Source: Dipetalonema caudispina (Eukaryota; Nematoda; Chromadorea; Rhabditida; Onchocercidae). Taken from it: a stretch of 64,000 nucleotides of DNA. Positions 13,304-24,418 of the stretch are shown here, one piece after another. The notes under the pieces were generated by a model. That model ran no database searches, was not told the origin of the DNA, and saw only the letters and a program-made list of their open reading frames with translations. Location of the stretch: assembly GCA_013365325.1 (NCBI GenBank), contig JABVXV010000001.1, positions 496,001 through 560,000 on the forward strand, read 5' to 3'. A program made the position numbers and the translations under genes. Within the stretch, counting starts at the first letter, position 1. Each line of letters begins with the position of its first letter.

Positions 13304-16300
13304 TTACGACGAGTATCTAGGAAAATTGGGTGCATTTGTTGACTGTTGAATATTGGCCATAAACTGTCGCAATTCTTCAGCAATTAAACGGGTATTGAAA
13401 TCTTGTTGATAGTAAGGATACGGCTGTTCGAAAGAATGGAAATAATTGGCATTACTGGTACTTGCCATAACAGTATCAGGTGGTGGTACCAGCGGTACCG
13501 CAGGATTTGGAAAATACGGCATTGACTGGCTCGGATGTGGTGATTGCTGCTGTTGTGGATAGTGCATGATAGGACGAGTGGAACTAATCTGAGTAGAACT
13601 TCCAGCTGCTGCTGTTGCGCCAGTTGCTGATGTTGATGATGTGGATGCGACCATTGATGTGTTATTATTGAATGATAACGGAGTGGAGGATATGCGGGAT
13701 GCCTGACATGTGTGCGGTGATAGGTCCACTGGATCACTGTCATCAAGATCGATGCATACAACCGAAGGGGTGACGTTCCGCCTATGAGCTCTACTCATAG
13801 AACTTTGTGACGGCAGTTGTTGCAAGACCTAAGAAATTTGGAAAATCATTTTCTCCAATCAGACTATCATCACTGCCTAGCAATAAGCAAAATGAAAGAA
13901 GAAGTAGAATGATTCGAACATCTAAAAGCACCTGCTTTTTGAATTTACTTTAAGATCAAGAGGTAAACAACTGTCAACACAAGCTATGTATTGTAAACTC
14001 TTTGTAAGGAGCCGCAACAAAACAGTACGAAGAGGTCCTCAACTAACGAGAATTGAAAAAAGAAGGTTAGTACCTCATCATCTTCGTCACTGTCTAGAAT
14101 TATGACATCATCATCTACAACTGCATTCATTCGACTACCATTATGTAATGCACTGTTTTTAACACTTTTAGAATGACTTTTTGAATCGTTTGAAGAGCTT
14201 ATTTCTTCCTCATTATCAGAAATAGATTTATCTTCTTCATCAATTGGACGCCAATTACCATCATGCAACAACTCAACTTCTGTGATATTCAAGGCTGTAT
14301 CTTTCAGAACCTTTTCAAAATAGCTGAAATCTGCATAAATGTCAATCCGGCGTTAAAAATTTTTATGAAATTAGAACGCCGAGAAAAAAATAAAAGAAAT
14401 TATGGTTACGATAGAACATCATTCTCATCTTCCTTATCATCTAAACGTGTTGAAATCTGGTCTCTAGAACACGTAACCCAACAATATAAGTGATTCAATT
14501 GGAAAAAGAAAAAATATTTTGCTTCTCAACCTAATGTGTTAGTTTGATAAAAAACAACATACCCATCAATGATTAATTTCTTGTAAGGTGCACCATTATT
14601 ACAAACAGCACACTTCCAAGTTGGTCGTTTTTCATTCATCTTTAAAAAATTTGATAAATCGAAGCACTGTAAGTGTGTACAATCATATGCCTTGACCGGT
14701 ATTAGCATTCGCGTTTTTCCAAGCTGCAAAAAATCCGTAACAATCCAACACTTTTTTGACAAACAATTTAAGCTTGTATGCATAATTAGTGGATAATATG
14801 ACTGATGGGCAATGAAAAAAAGAAATTTTCCAGAATAATCTAAAAAAGATATGTAGATGTTATAATCAGAAACTCATAGCAAGACGAGGTTGTGTTCAAT
14901 GTTCGTCTAGTTTCTTCATGTTAGCAAAAACATAGTTTCTTCATATTAGAAAAACAGCTCAGGTAGATAACTTGAATTGTACGAAATTCATTTTCAAGCT
15001 CCTTCTTTTTTTATTAATGACTCTTTTATCTTACTCAACACATGTTGTGCAAGAAACTATAGTACCAACAATGCACATCGAAGCACGCTGGTAAGCGAAA
15101 TAAGATTTAAAAATGCGGTCTAAGGAGGAAATGGGACTTGAAAAGAGCATTTCGAAGAATCATATCGAACGATAATACATATGGCTTATTGTGCAATCGA
15201 AACAAGAAGTCATTGAGAAAAAAGATACACTTACAGGGCACAACAAAGACATTCTCAAAGTTTCCATTTGTATCGCATCATCATCGCTAGATAAACGATT
15301 TCTAATCATACGTTTTGTCTCTTCAGCATCACGACGAGTAGCGAGATTGGCTAATAGACGCTCCCTGGAAATGCAGGAAATTATTCCACCCCCAAATTAC
15401 TGTGTATTTTCCAAGTACTGAAAAAATTGAAATCATTTGCATCATTCAGGTCAGATGACAAAAACATTTCCTGATATACCTAATTTACAATGAAAGAATT
15501 TTTTTCAAGTGTTAAATGAAAATAGCAAAGTAGAAATCTTACAGCAATATGTCAGAGGTAAGCCTTTTCACGACATAAATACCGACTGCCCAAGAGCGTT
15601 TATCTGCAGACCATTCTACCACCAATCGATGCGGCCGCATAGCATCTCGTGGAGGCTGACAATAGGGAGTTATATTCACTGGACGACTCGGCCTTTTCGG
15701 TTCCGCATTTGGTTTATTCGTTGGAATAATATTCTGTATTAAAAAGCCAAATTTGTGAAACAAAAAGTGGAGCATTACTGCGTCAACCTTAAAGCAGACG
15801 ATGAATCAATTCTGCAATTATTACCTTAAAATGTTCAGATTCACGACAGAGTTTCTTAAAAAACAGCTTAAGATGTTCAGATTCACGACAGAGTTTCTTA
15901 AAAAACAGCTGGATAATTTAAATTTCACATTTACCGGAAGAGTAACCGGGACATCGTCTATCTTCACATTGCAATTGAGTGGAAAATCATCGTGTTGCTC
16001 AGCCGAATGGTCCAACAGAAAGAATCGTAGTTGTAGCTCAGTACGTGGTAAAGCCGTAGATTCATTTCTGAAATTTGCAATTAAAACACAGTGCCAACAT
16101 AATAAAATATATAGAAAAGCGAACATTCAATCATCTTTTCGAGTTCTGAAATAACCATCAAACTGACCTATAGACAATGTGTGGCATGATGTTCGGTGGG
16201 ATAGCAAACGTAAAAACCAAACGAGATGTAGATCGAATGCCCGATATATTCGCCGGCAATTCAGAAAGTTCAAGCAGTGTTTGTTGCTGCAGAAAACAGT

Positions 16301-18325
16301 TGCTTTATATATAATGCCGGAAAAATTATATTGCTGTTAATCTGCCAGAAACTCACGAAAAATTCCAATTAAAAAGTTAAAACATGAAACGAACTTTATC
16401 ATAAAACGGTAAATCAGCAATATTTAGACTTCTAGTCTGAACCACTTGTGATGAAAACGGATTGTGCGCGCTAATATATTGTTGTTGCATTAATGCTGAT
16501 GATAATGTCATTACAGGATTATAACCGTTCATGACACTGTTACCATCCACATGATTATACATAGGTACTGAAGGTGCACTTGAAGGATTGTAACGTCGAC
16601 TGGAACTAATTTCGCGAATCTTTTGTATTACTGCAGCCTGATTACGAGCGTTTTGCAGCAAATTAATGCACCTGAAATGTCTTTCAACAAATTATGCATT
16701 CTCGTCGCATTTCTTGACCAGCAGAATGAAAACCTAATGAACTCTTTAAACGATACCGATATCATCACTTCCAAATTTTCTATCATACTGAGAAAAGAAA
16801 GGTATACGAAAAACAAACCGCTGTACGAGTTCTGTTTTTTTCCCCAATTTCGGACACTTGAATGATGACAGTAGAATATGAAGCTCGTTCACACGGAATT
16901 GTTGTAATGATGCCTACAAAATGATGAAGTTTTTTCTGGAGAAACCGAGAATTTTATAAAAGCAGGGCTACCGAGAAAATCAAATTTCCACGACATATTC
17001 GCAGGGATAATGAGTTCGCTGATCAGTGGTCCTGAAACAGCACCTACAATGATACAGTTTAAGCTTAAAATTATGGACAGTTTCAATGTTTTTTACAAAC
17101 TTGTTAATCAACAAGACTATTGAGACTTCAGTCCTATAAACCTATTACTCTTTAATAGTAGGATCGGTGTATCATTAATCCCGGTGTTTTTCACAAGACC
17201 GTAATTTGTATAACATTTGATATTTACCATTAAAGATGCCATTTAAAACTTAACTCACTCAAGAAGTAGAGTTTTCTAATTTATCTAATCAAGATTACTT
17301 ATATTACGTATAAAACAACGATCGGTTTCTACTATTCCTTGTGCTTCGATCAAAACTTGAAAAAGTCTTATCACAAACAAAAAAAGTTTGGATTTAATTA
17401 AAAATAAGTTTAAGAAAAGAAACTGGCCAGGATTTAGGGAACATATCCATTGACGCATGGATGTAGACCGTCGGTGTTGTGCTGTTGCAGGTGATGACCG
17501 ACATAAGGGATCACAAGGAATGTGCGATTGGTGACACCTAACTACGATGGTGGCAATAAAGACCTGAGTAAGTCCCCGCAACGTTTACCTTATTCTGTCC
17601 CCTGATTGTGGATTCACTTGATTCTTTTAATTTTATACTCCAAATTAATTAAATCTTCAAGACTTACATTAACACTGAACCATGGCACAAGGAAAAAAAC
17701 ACACTGAACTGTAAACCGTACAAGCTGTGACTTAAATTTAATTTGTAACTTGAAGTGAGAATCTCATCTGTTTGTCTTAACACAAGAAAAAGTAAAGATC
17801 ATATATTGATCGTGACCTCTAAGTGTCATCTTCGCCGTACGACAGGTAACATACAGCAGCTTGAATGGAAAGATGAAAAAAAAAACATCGTTACGTGTAG
17901 TCGACGAAGAGGTCACTTCACACATCACTTCCAATCCTTCCTTTTCTCTAGTTTATGCCACAACTTCGCTATTCACAACATACCACAATGAAGGGATTGC
18001 TTGTAACGACAGTCAGAAATTCAGTATGATTTCCTTAGTAGAACTCTCTCTCTCTCTCTAACAGATTCAAATAGGATAACATCCGATGAGCTTCCAGGAT
18101 ATCTGTCCACCTTTTCACTTTTTTTATCATTCAATTTTCAGCTTCTATTACTGATTGAAGTAAATGAACACAGGTATGTCATACCTCTTAACAAATCATA
18201 TCCTTTAATATGCCCATATATTCCGAAGTTAACGTTTGTTCCTCATCAAAATAAAAACAAAGGTGGGAAAAAGCATCCAAACTTACTTCCAATGCTTCCA
18301 GTTCAGCTCTATTGGCTGCAGCCAT
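13304..18325 (-). CDS. gei-17: PIAS-family SUMO E3 ligase (GEI-17 orthologue)
   Basis: SP-RING E3 that transfers SUMO from Ubc9 to nuclear substrates, acting on transcription and chromosome maintenance. Ten coding exons with matching phases, 639 aa: 18287-18325, 16819-16913, 16395-16671, 16168-16286, 15935-16067, 15543-15733, 15235-15364, 14563-14723, 14074-14323, 13304-13828. Residues about 14-60 form the SAP DNA-binding domain (FRVNELHILL, GKKTELVQR). The PINIT domain runs from LPFYDK (132-137) to about 290 and includes EPKRPSRPVNIT. The SP-RING has C343, H345, C348, W364, C366 and C369. Acidic SUMO-interacting motifs follow: VIILDSDEDDE (455-465) and VVCIDLDDSD (488-497). The tail is Ser/Pro/Gln-rich and low complexity. 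Length is close to human PIAS1. The start was chosen at MAAANRAELEALE because it leads in phase 0 into the SAP exon through a GTAAGT donor. Convergent with mef-2, downstream of nduf-7 on the same strand. Confidence 0.96.
14563..14723 (-). other. gei-17: Exon encoding the SP-RING of the PIAS gene
   Basis: This exon carries the catalytic SP-RING core: the Cys-x-His-x2-Cys pattern (CTHLQC), then MNEKRPTWKCAVCNN and the conserved LIIDG. All zinc-binding residues expected of PIAS/Siz proteins are present, so the ligase should be active. Confidence 0.95.
15826..15909. repeat. 42-bp tandem duplication in a PIAS intron
   Basis: Two adjacent 42-bp copies (15826-15867 and 15868-15909) differ at a single base (TTAAAATG versus TTAAGATG). 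The array lies wholly within the intron between exons 15935-16067 and 15543-15733 and ends 25 bp from the upstream exon's 5' splice site. Near identity indicates a recent event. Confidence 0.95.
16914..18286 (-). other. First intron of the PIAS gene
   Basis: Bounded by a GTAAGT donor at 18286 and a TTTTGTAG acceptor at 16914. No coding sequence is recognised. It includes an AT-poorer block around 17440-17580 that I cannot explain, and a CT run near 18048-18060. Confidence 0.7.
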
Positions 18326-19911
18326 AATCCATTGAATGCCGACGACAAAGTCCTTAAGCTGGAAAAAACATCAAAAACGCTTCTCACAATCCATGAAACA
18401 ATGCGCCCTACCTCAACCTTCTTCACTAATTAATTATTTGAACTTTTTGCAGTCATTTTCTAGAAGGCGAACTAATATGCTTTGTGAATGCATTTTAGAG
18501 CTGATTCCCCAATTAAATTTATTTCTCATTTAGTCAATAAGGTTAAATGATAAGGATAATAATTAGAGTTGATAGCATACTATGTGCAGAAAAACAGAAC
18601 AGAAAATACTTCTCCCAACAGAAATAAATCGACTGTTACAAGTAATATTGATATTTCGGAATTATGCAAATATTGGTTAGTTTCATCCACCACTACTTTT
18701 TATGTGGCGTACTTTACAAATTCATCGTACTTGTTTTTACCACTGATGTTACCAAATTACGGATACGAACGCCTTAGTTCATCGCCTCGGAGGACTTCAA
18801 AATTTTTTTTAAGAAAAATGATGGACAAAAAATGATTAAGTGGTATTTTATTTAAATTTTAAACCAACCCCATTATTCCGAGAATCAAATAAGGTGAAAT
18901 AACGAAATGCCGCTGAAATCAATGGGAAACTAGAAAATTACTCAGCATATTCCATCCACAACTTATGAACTTTTGAAGAGGAAAGAAATTAGGATGAAAG
19001 AAGATAATAATAATGGAATCCAGAGATTATGAATATAGGAGATTTTTTAAAATCATAATCGATTCTTACAAAACTTTCACTAAGACAATTACCACTGCAA
19101 GGTCGTTCTACGATAGAAAAACATCGCATAAAACATAAGGTGGAAGTAAGGACTGGAATCTTTTCGAGAGATAAACACAAAGGATTGTACTGAAACCATC
19201 CCGTTTTGTAATGCACATATATGGCAGAGCCGATCATGCAAAATTCAAAAATTTATGGAAAAATCAGCAAGTATGGAAAAGAAAATAAAAAAAAGAAACG
19301 ATCATCTCGGCTGAGGGATTTGTAAGCGTCACGGAGCATTTATTAACTCCCGCAACATCCTAACATCCTCGCCTTCATAACAGTCCCACAAGTGATCCGA
19401 ATGCAGTTATCGCGGACATTCAAGTCGACAGGTCAACGACCTTTCCTTTTTATCACATAAACAACAGTTTTTGCCAATATTTTATTTATTTAAACCTATG
19501 TCACGAAATCAAAACAAATATACGGTAAACAATATTAATAAACACTAAGGGTATACCAGCCAACTAGCCGCCAAACTCGACTAACACCTAAAAATAGCAA
19601 GTACGAATAAGAATACGGGTATAAAAACCATTCAGAAGCTATAAATTCCTATATACAGGCGTGATGACATCGGAACAAAATTGAATGGTTTTCGCCGAAA
19701 CATACTTATATATACAACAAGTTCAACATATCCGATTTTGTTCAAAAAAAGCTGATCGTTGATCAGGAGTAATCCATAGAGTGAGGAAAAGACTTGACTT
19801 AACATTAATATATAGATACAATCACTGAATTCATTTAAAAAGTTCTGGATCTTCGAAGCACTCAATCGCTGAAAAAGACAGAAGGAGTCCAGGAAGTCTC
19901 ATATATAGAAA
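18326..19911. other. Interval between nduf-7 and PIAS genes
   Basis: No gene is recognised; small open frames such as one at 18989-19237 on minus show no family features. It should hold the 3' UTR of nduf-7 and the promoter or trans-splice region of the PIAS gene. Confidence 0.6.
19481..19490 (-). promoter_or_regulatory. Candidate polyadenylation signal for nduf-7
   Basis: TTTATTTATT on plus gives two overlapping AATAAA hexamers on minus, about 420 nt downstream of the nduf-7 stop. Chance occurrence is possible in this AT-rich sequence. Confidence 0.35.
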
Positions 19912-20862
19912 CTACCTTCTGTGCCACATTAAACCTTCTCGTTTTCGCTTAATCTTTTTTTGCAATTGGAGCACGCCGTATAACAATGCCTCTGCTGATG
20001 GCGGACATCCAGGAACATAGATATCCACAGGAATAATCCGATCGACACCTTTTAACACTGAATATGAATAATGATAATAACCACCACCATTCGCACATGA
20101 ACCCATACTGATCACCCATTTTGGCTCAGGAATCTGGTCATAAACACGTCGAACTGCCGGAGCCATTTTATTAGTTACTGTTCCAGCAACAATCATAACA
20201 TCTGACTGAAAAAGCAATTATTCCAAACGACAATTGTATTTTTTAAACTGCAGCAGTACGTTTACTTGAAATCTATATGTAATCTATATGAAACTTGAAT
20301 CCTAAGACATATATAAACAACGCAATTCCAACAAATCAATTAGCTAAAGAAATATTAAATCCCTAAGAAAGAGATATCCTAGATTGGAATTCCCTACGTA
20401 TAGATGTGAAATAGCGAACTTGTCTGGGAGATGCACGAAAAACAACACCGAACCGATCCATATCATAACGTGGAGCAGCGAAATGCATCATTTCAACAGC
20501 ACAACAGGCCAATCCGAAAGTCATCGGATAAATAGAGCACCGATTAATCATATTATTTATATCATCCAAACGTGTAACAGCTATTTCGCCTTTCGGCAAA
20601 GGGTCTTGCCATACTGAGCCCATCAGTCCCCAGATTCCCTGTAAATAATGACCTTGTAATACTGAAATAAACTGCTATATTAAACAATTTATACCCCATC
20701 ATATTGACCGGAAATAACCTTTGGCCTAGTCCCTTTCTCAGCTGGAGCCATCGGACTTGTTGGTCCTATCGTCTTGTTCGATTCCCATCGAATTTGACAT
20801 TTCATCGTTGCAACTATTCGCCGTAAATTTGAAAACATTCCGGCACTGTTAGCCATTTGCAT
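19912..20862 (-). CDS. nduf-7: NADH:ubiquinone oxidoreductase 20 kDa subunit (NDUFS7/PSST)
   Basis: Core subunit of mitochondrial complex I that carries iron-sulphur cluster N2 and passes electrons to ubiquinone. Three coding exons, all joined in phase 0: 20695-20862, 20420-20638 and 19912-20205, giving 226 aa against 213 in human. The N-terminus (about 1-35) is Arg/Lys/Ser-rich without acidic residues until WES, as in a mitochondrial targeting peptide. Cluster ligands are all present: tandem C101-C102 in [13 protein letters not shown]166 in MGSCANGGG and C196 in [26 protein letters not shown] is essentially invariant in the family and spans the second splice junction. I chose the ATG at 20862 because a CTATTTCAG splice-acceptor-like site sits just upstream (AG ending at 20871), fitting spliced-leader addition; an ATG at 20910 would lie before that site. 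Divergent from the Peter Pan gene. Confidence 0.97.
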
Positions 20863-21563
20863 AGCTGTACCTGAAATAGCAGGTAAAGGTGTGAAGTAAA
20901 TGAAATGCACAAAAGCAGAGCCTGTACCAACTTTCTTCAGTAGGCATCTCGAAAACTCTCAGATATAAGCTACAATGGGATCATGTTTGCTAAAATGATC
21001 AAATAAAAAGATGATGGAATTATAAAATACTAAAATGCGGCTCATCACAATATCCGTCACGGTATTTATGTCGATATATTCATCTCTTCCTACTCTGTAC
21101 TATTCTCCCCTTCTCTCTCACTATCTAAAAATTGCTCAGATAGAACGAATCTTTCAGGTAATTTCATACATCCAAATCTTCAATTTTATAACCCAAATGC
21201 TAGGTTACCACTTAACATCGTAAGCAAATAAGCCAAAAATATCCCATTTTCAGTTAGTAGACCAAAATGTGTCTAATCTAAATCCTTCCTTCACCTATCA
21301 AATCCGACAAATAACGGAAACATTCCATTCCGGACAACAATTACCAACCTCACAAGCGTGTACGGAAATATTGTTCACATATTGCACGGCTTCGGCTAGC
21401 CGTAAAATATTTGTAGGACGGACGTAGTAGCCTGATTCTAGCTGGGAATTCTTTTTTCATTGGTTAAGGGATTTTGGTAGTATGCGGGATATCTGAGAGA
21501 TATCATATTGGATGAGATTGTTACATGCTGTAATATCATTATTGAAGGAATACAGTGGAAATA
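20863..21563. promoter_or_regulatory. Bidirectional promoter region nduf-7 / Peter Pan
   Basis: About 700 bp separates the two divergent start codons, with no coding sequence between them. It must contain both promoters. AG acceptor-like sites precede both ATGs (CTATTTCAG for nduf-7; GAATACAG about nine bases before the Peter Pan ATG), consistent with trans-splicing on both sides. No specific binding sites are claimed. Confidence 0.6.
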
Positions 21564-24418
21564 ATGACGAGGAAACGAAGAGGTAGTAATGCTGGTCAAT
21601 ACAGCAAGAAGAAGCGTCCATTTTCAAGACAAGCAAAGAAAAATTCCGTTAGTTTTGCATTGATTGCAAGCCTTCTGCGATAACTTTCATGTTATTATTT
21701 ATATTCAACAAAAGAATGGTGGAATATATATTCATGTTGGAATGTTTTATTGTATTTATTAGTAAAGAAGAGAGATTTCTGACATGAAATTATGCATAGG
21801 TAATACAAATATGTTACTAAGTCAGCATTTTGACCCATATTATTTCACGTGTATTAAATTTTTTTTTGTCTGGACAGTTTGAAGTATGCATATTTGTAAT
21901 GGTACTATAAATAGAGTCAAATCATTCCTAATGATATTACAGCTAGAATTTTGTGCTGATAGAGCAGTTGAGAGAAGTGATTATAGGTTAGTTTTGCCAT
22001 GGAAAGCATTTTAATTCGTTTAAATTTGCAGAGTATTATTGATTTTGAAAAGCATGAAGAGAAAATAATGAAACAAAAGTCAAGCGAAGAAGCAGAACGG
22101 AAGCTGTTGAAAGAACCTCATTCCATTGTCATTCACCGTGGAAAAGTTGGACAGTTTGTGCGTTCTCTAGAACAAGATATACGCGTCATCATGGAACCTT
22201 TTACTGCTTCGAAGCTTAGAGTAGGTTAATTTCCTTCTGATGTATTAAACAGAATTTTTCATTGTTCAGCAAATGCGAATGTTGTTTTGATTCTAAGATG
22301 ATAAATGAAAGATTTCTTTAGTCGTTTATAAACATTCAGAGAGTGGAGTTCTAGCTGTAATTTTAAGGAATTTCATTTGTTAAAGTTAAGAAATCTCTTT
22401 TCTACATTTCAGGTAATGAAGCGGAACAATCTGAAAGATTTCATCGTAAACGGTGGAGTTCTTGGCGTTACACATTTGCTTGTGTTGACTCGCGGAGAAA
22501 ATTGGATCACGCTGAGAATTATTCGATCTCCTCAGGGGCCAACATTGACTTTCCGAGGTAAAATTGATCTTTGTTAAAGTCAGTTTTTTACCGCGTAGGA
22601 TTTTTTACCAGTATTATTAAACTAATACGCATTCATTTAACTTGGAGCGCATATCACATCACCGTCTGTATAACTCTTTCTTGGAAAATTCTTTGCTTTT
22701 GGATTCCATTAGTGCAGTAGCATGAAGCGTTGTAAACTCCTGGATGATATTGTCACACGACTGACCGTAAATACCACTGATTCATTAACCTCTATCAGTA
22801 AAAGCGCTGGAAAATGTAGTCAAAGGTATGTTCTAAATTTCTGCAAATTTAGTGATTGCAGGCAGCGTTCGAAATCCTTCGGTGTTACCATCTCATCCGG
22901 TTTTTGGCTAATAGACTTTGCGGATAGGAAAAACTAATTCAAAGTTTTATTACTCTCCTCAATACCATTGCAGTGAAAGAATACACGCTAGCAAGGCATA
23001 TTATTTCGGCGTCAAAACGTAAAATGCATTTTCAACGATTATTCACTACTGCTCCACTTGTTGTAATGAATGGTTTCAACTCAAATTGCGGTCAACAATT
23101 ACGACTTGTACAATCTATATTTCAGAATATGTTCCCCACAGTAAATGTCGATACGGTCTGTTTCCTCTAATAATTTCTTAAAGCTTCTCAAATTTGTTAA
23201 AGCAACAAATTCCCCTTCATGTAAACTACTTCGATGAGGATGTCATTTAGAGATTGTATTGTTAAATAAGGCTTCAGAATTGCGATTTAAATAATCGTGT
23301 ACAGATTTTTATTCTTGTTCAAACTAACTATACGAAACAAATATATATTTCTCTTTTGTTTAGGTGGATTTATCTACTATTCGACGCTGTGTGTTGATCA
23401 ACTACAATGTCTCTGATGACACTCTCCAGCTGAGACATTAGTATGCTTCATTCTTTTAACCGGCCCTTTTTCTAATATGTTTTTCTGAAGTTCTTTTCCT
23501 TTTTTTTAGTGCAATCAAAGCAGTTCCTGCAGGACTAAGCAAGTCGACCAAAAAGTTGATTCAAAGCAAGATTCCGGACTTGTCGAAATACAAGGATATC
23601 GAAGATTACTTTCTGAAGTGTGTTTTTTGAAGGAAAATTTTATATGTTCAAGGAATTTATCGAAGAAATTCCAAAATATTTAAAGATGCAGCGAAAATTC
23701 CGGGGTTGAGGACTGTTCTTTTCAGCCCAGGTCAAATGAGCGAAAGTGAGTATGAATTCGAACAGAAGGAGGTCAAACTACCGCAACACTTAACAACACG
23801 AGGATGCTTAGAGGGACAGAAAACAAATATAAGGTAGTGATTTTTCATTATTCAATAGTTTCTACATTCATTTTGGTTCTTACAGTAATCTTTAGTTCAT
23901 CTAACACTGAAATATACACATTTTAAATTAAGTGCTTTCAGACTTTATGAGCTTGGTCCTCGACTGACGTTGCAATTAACGAAAATCGAAGAAGGTGTTG
24001 ATGAGGGCGAAGTTCTTTATCATGCCTACATCACCAAATCTCCCAGGGAACTGATTCAATTAAGAAAAGAATTACCGAAAAAAAGGTTACTTTTATGTCA
24101 TCATGCTACTTGCATGAAAATAGCTTCTATTATAAAGTCGATCTACTTATTTGAGATAGACAAATCTATATCAGGAACTTAATGAATTTGCATCATTATT
24201 GAATTGATAAATTTCTGTCATTTTTCAGGAAATTGAAGAAGAAAATGCAAATAAAAAATGAACGGCGAGTCATCCATCGTTTGAAAACTCTGAGTGAAAA
24301 GAAAGCCAAATTAGAGGAATCCTTAAAGGAGAAAAGGGAGGAACTAATAAGAAAACAGAAAGAAGTTACTGGTGACGAACAGTTCGATAGTCGACCTACG
24401 AGCCATGTTTATGATTAA
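21564..24418 (+). CDS. lpd-6: Peter Pan/SSF ribosome-biogenesis factor (Brix domain)
   Basis: Nucleolar protein of the Brix family needed for 60S subunit (27S pre-rRNA) maturation. Nine coding exons with consistent phases: 21564-21647, 22032-22220, 22413-22557, 22974-23155, 23364-23440, 23510-23617, 23666-23833, 23942-24085, 24229-24418; 428 aa versus 473 in human PPAN. The N-terminus is very basic (MTRKRRGSNAGQYSKKKRPF). The Brix domain begins at KEPHSIVIHRGKVG (about 55) with MKRNNLKDF, GVLGVTHLLVL and GPTLTFR, and ends near ELGPRLTLQLTKIEEG (about 321-336). A Lys/Glu-rich C-terminal coiled-coil-like region follows. The intron 23618-23665 is only 48 nt with a poor acceptor, the least certain junction; skipping it would give an in-frame TGA. 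Divergent from nduf-7 and convergent with the LIM gene. The symbol follows the C. elegans orthologue. Confidence 0.95.

Noticed and set aside
13384..13761. Overlapping 125-codon His/Ile-rich frame
   Set aside because: Out-of-frame reading of the last PIAS exon, whose proper frame continues the spliced protein.
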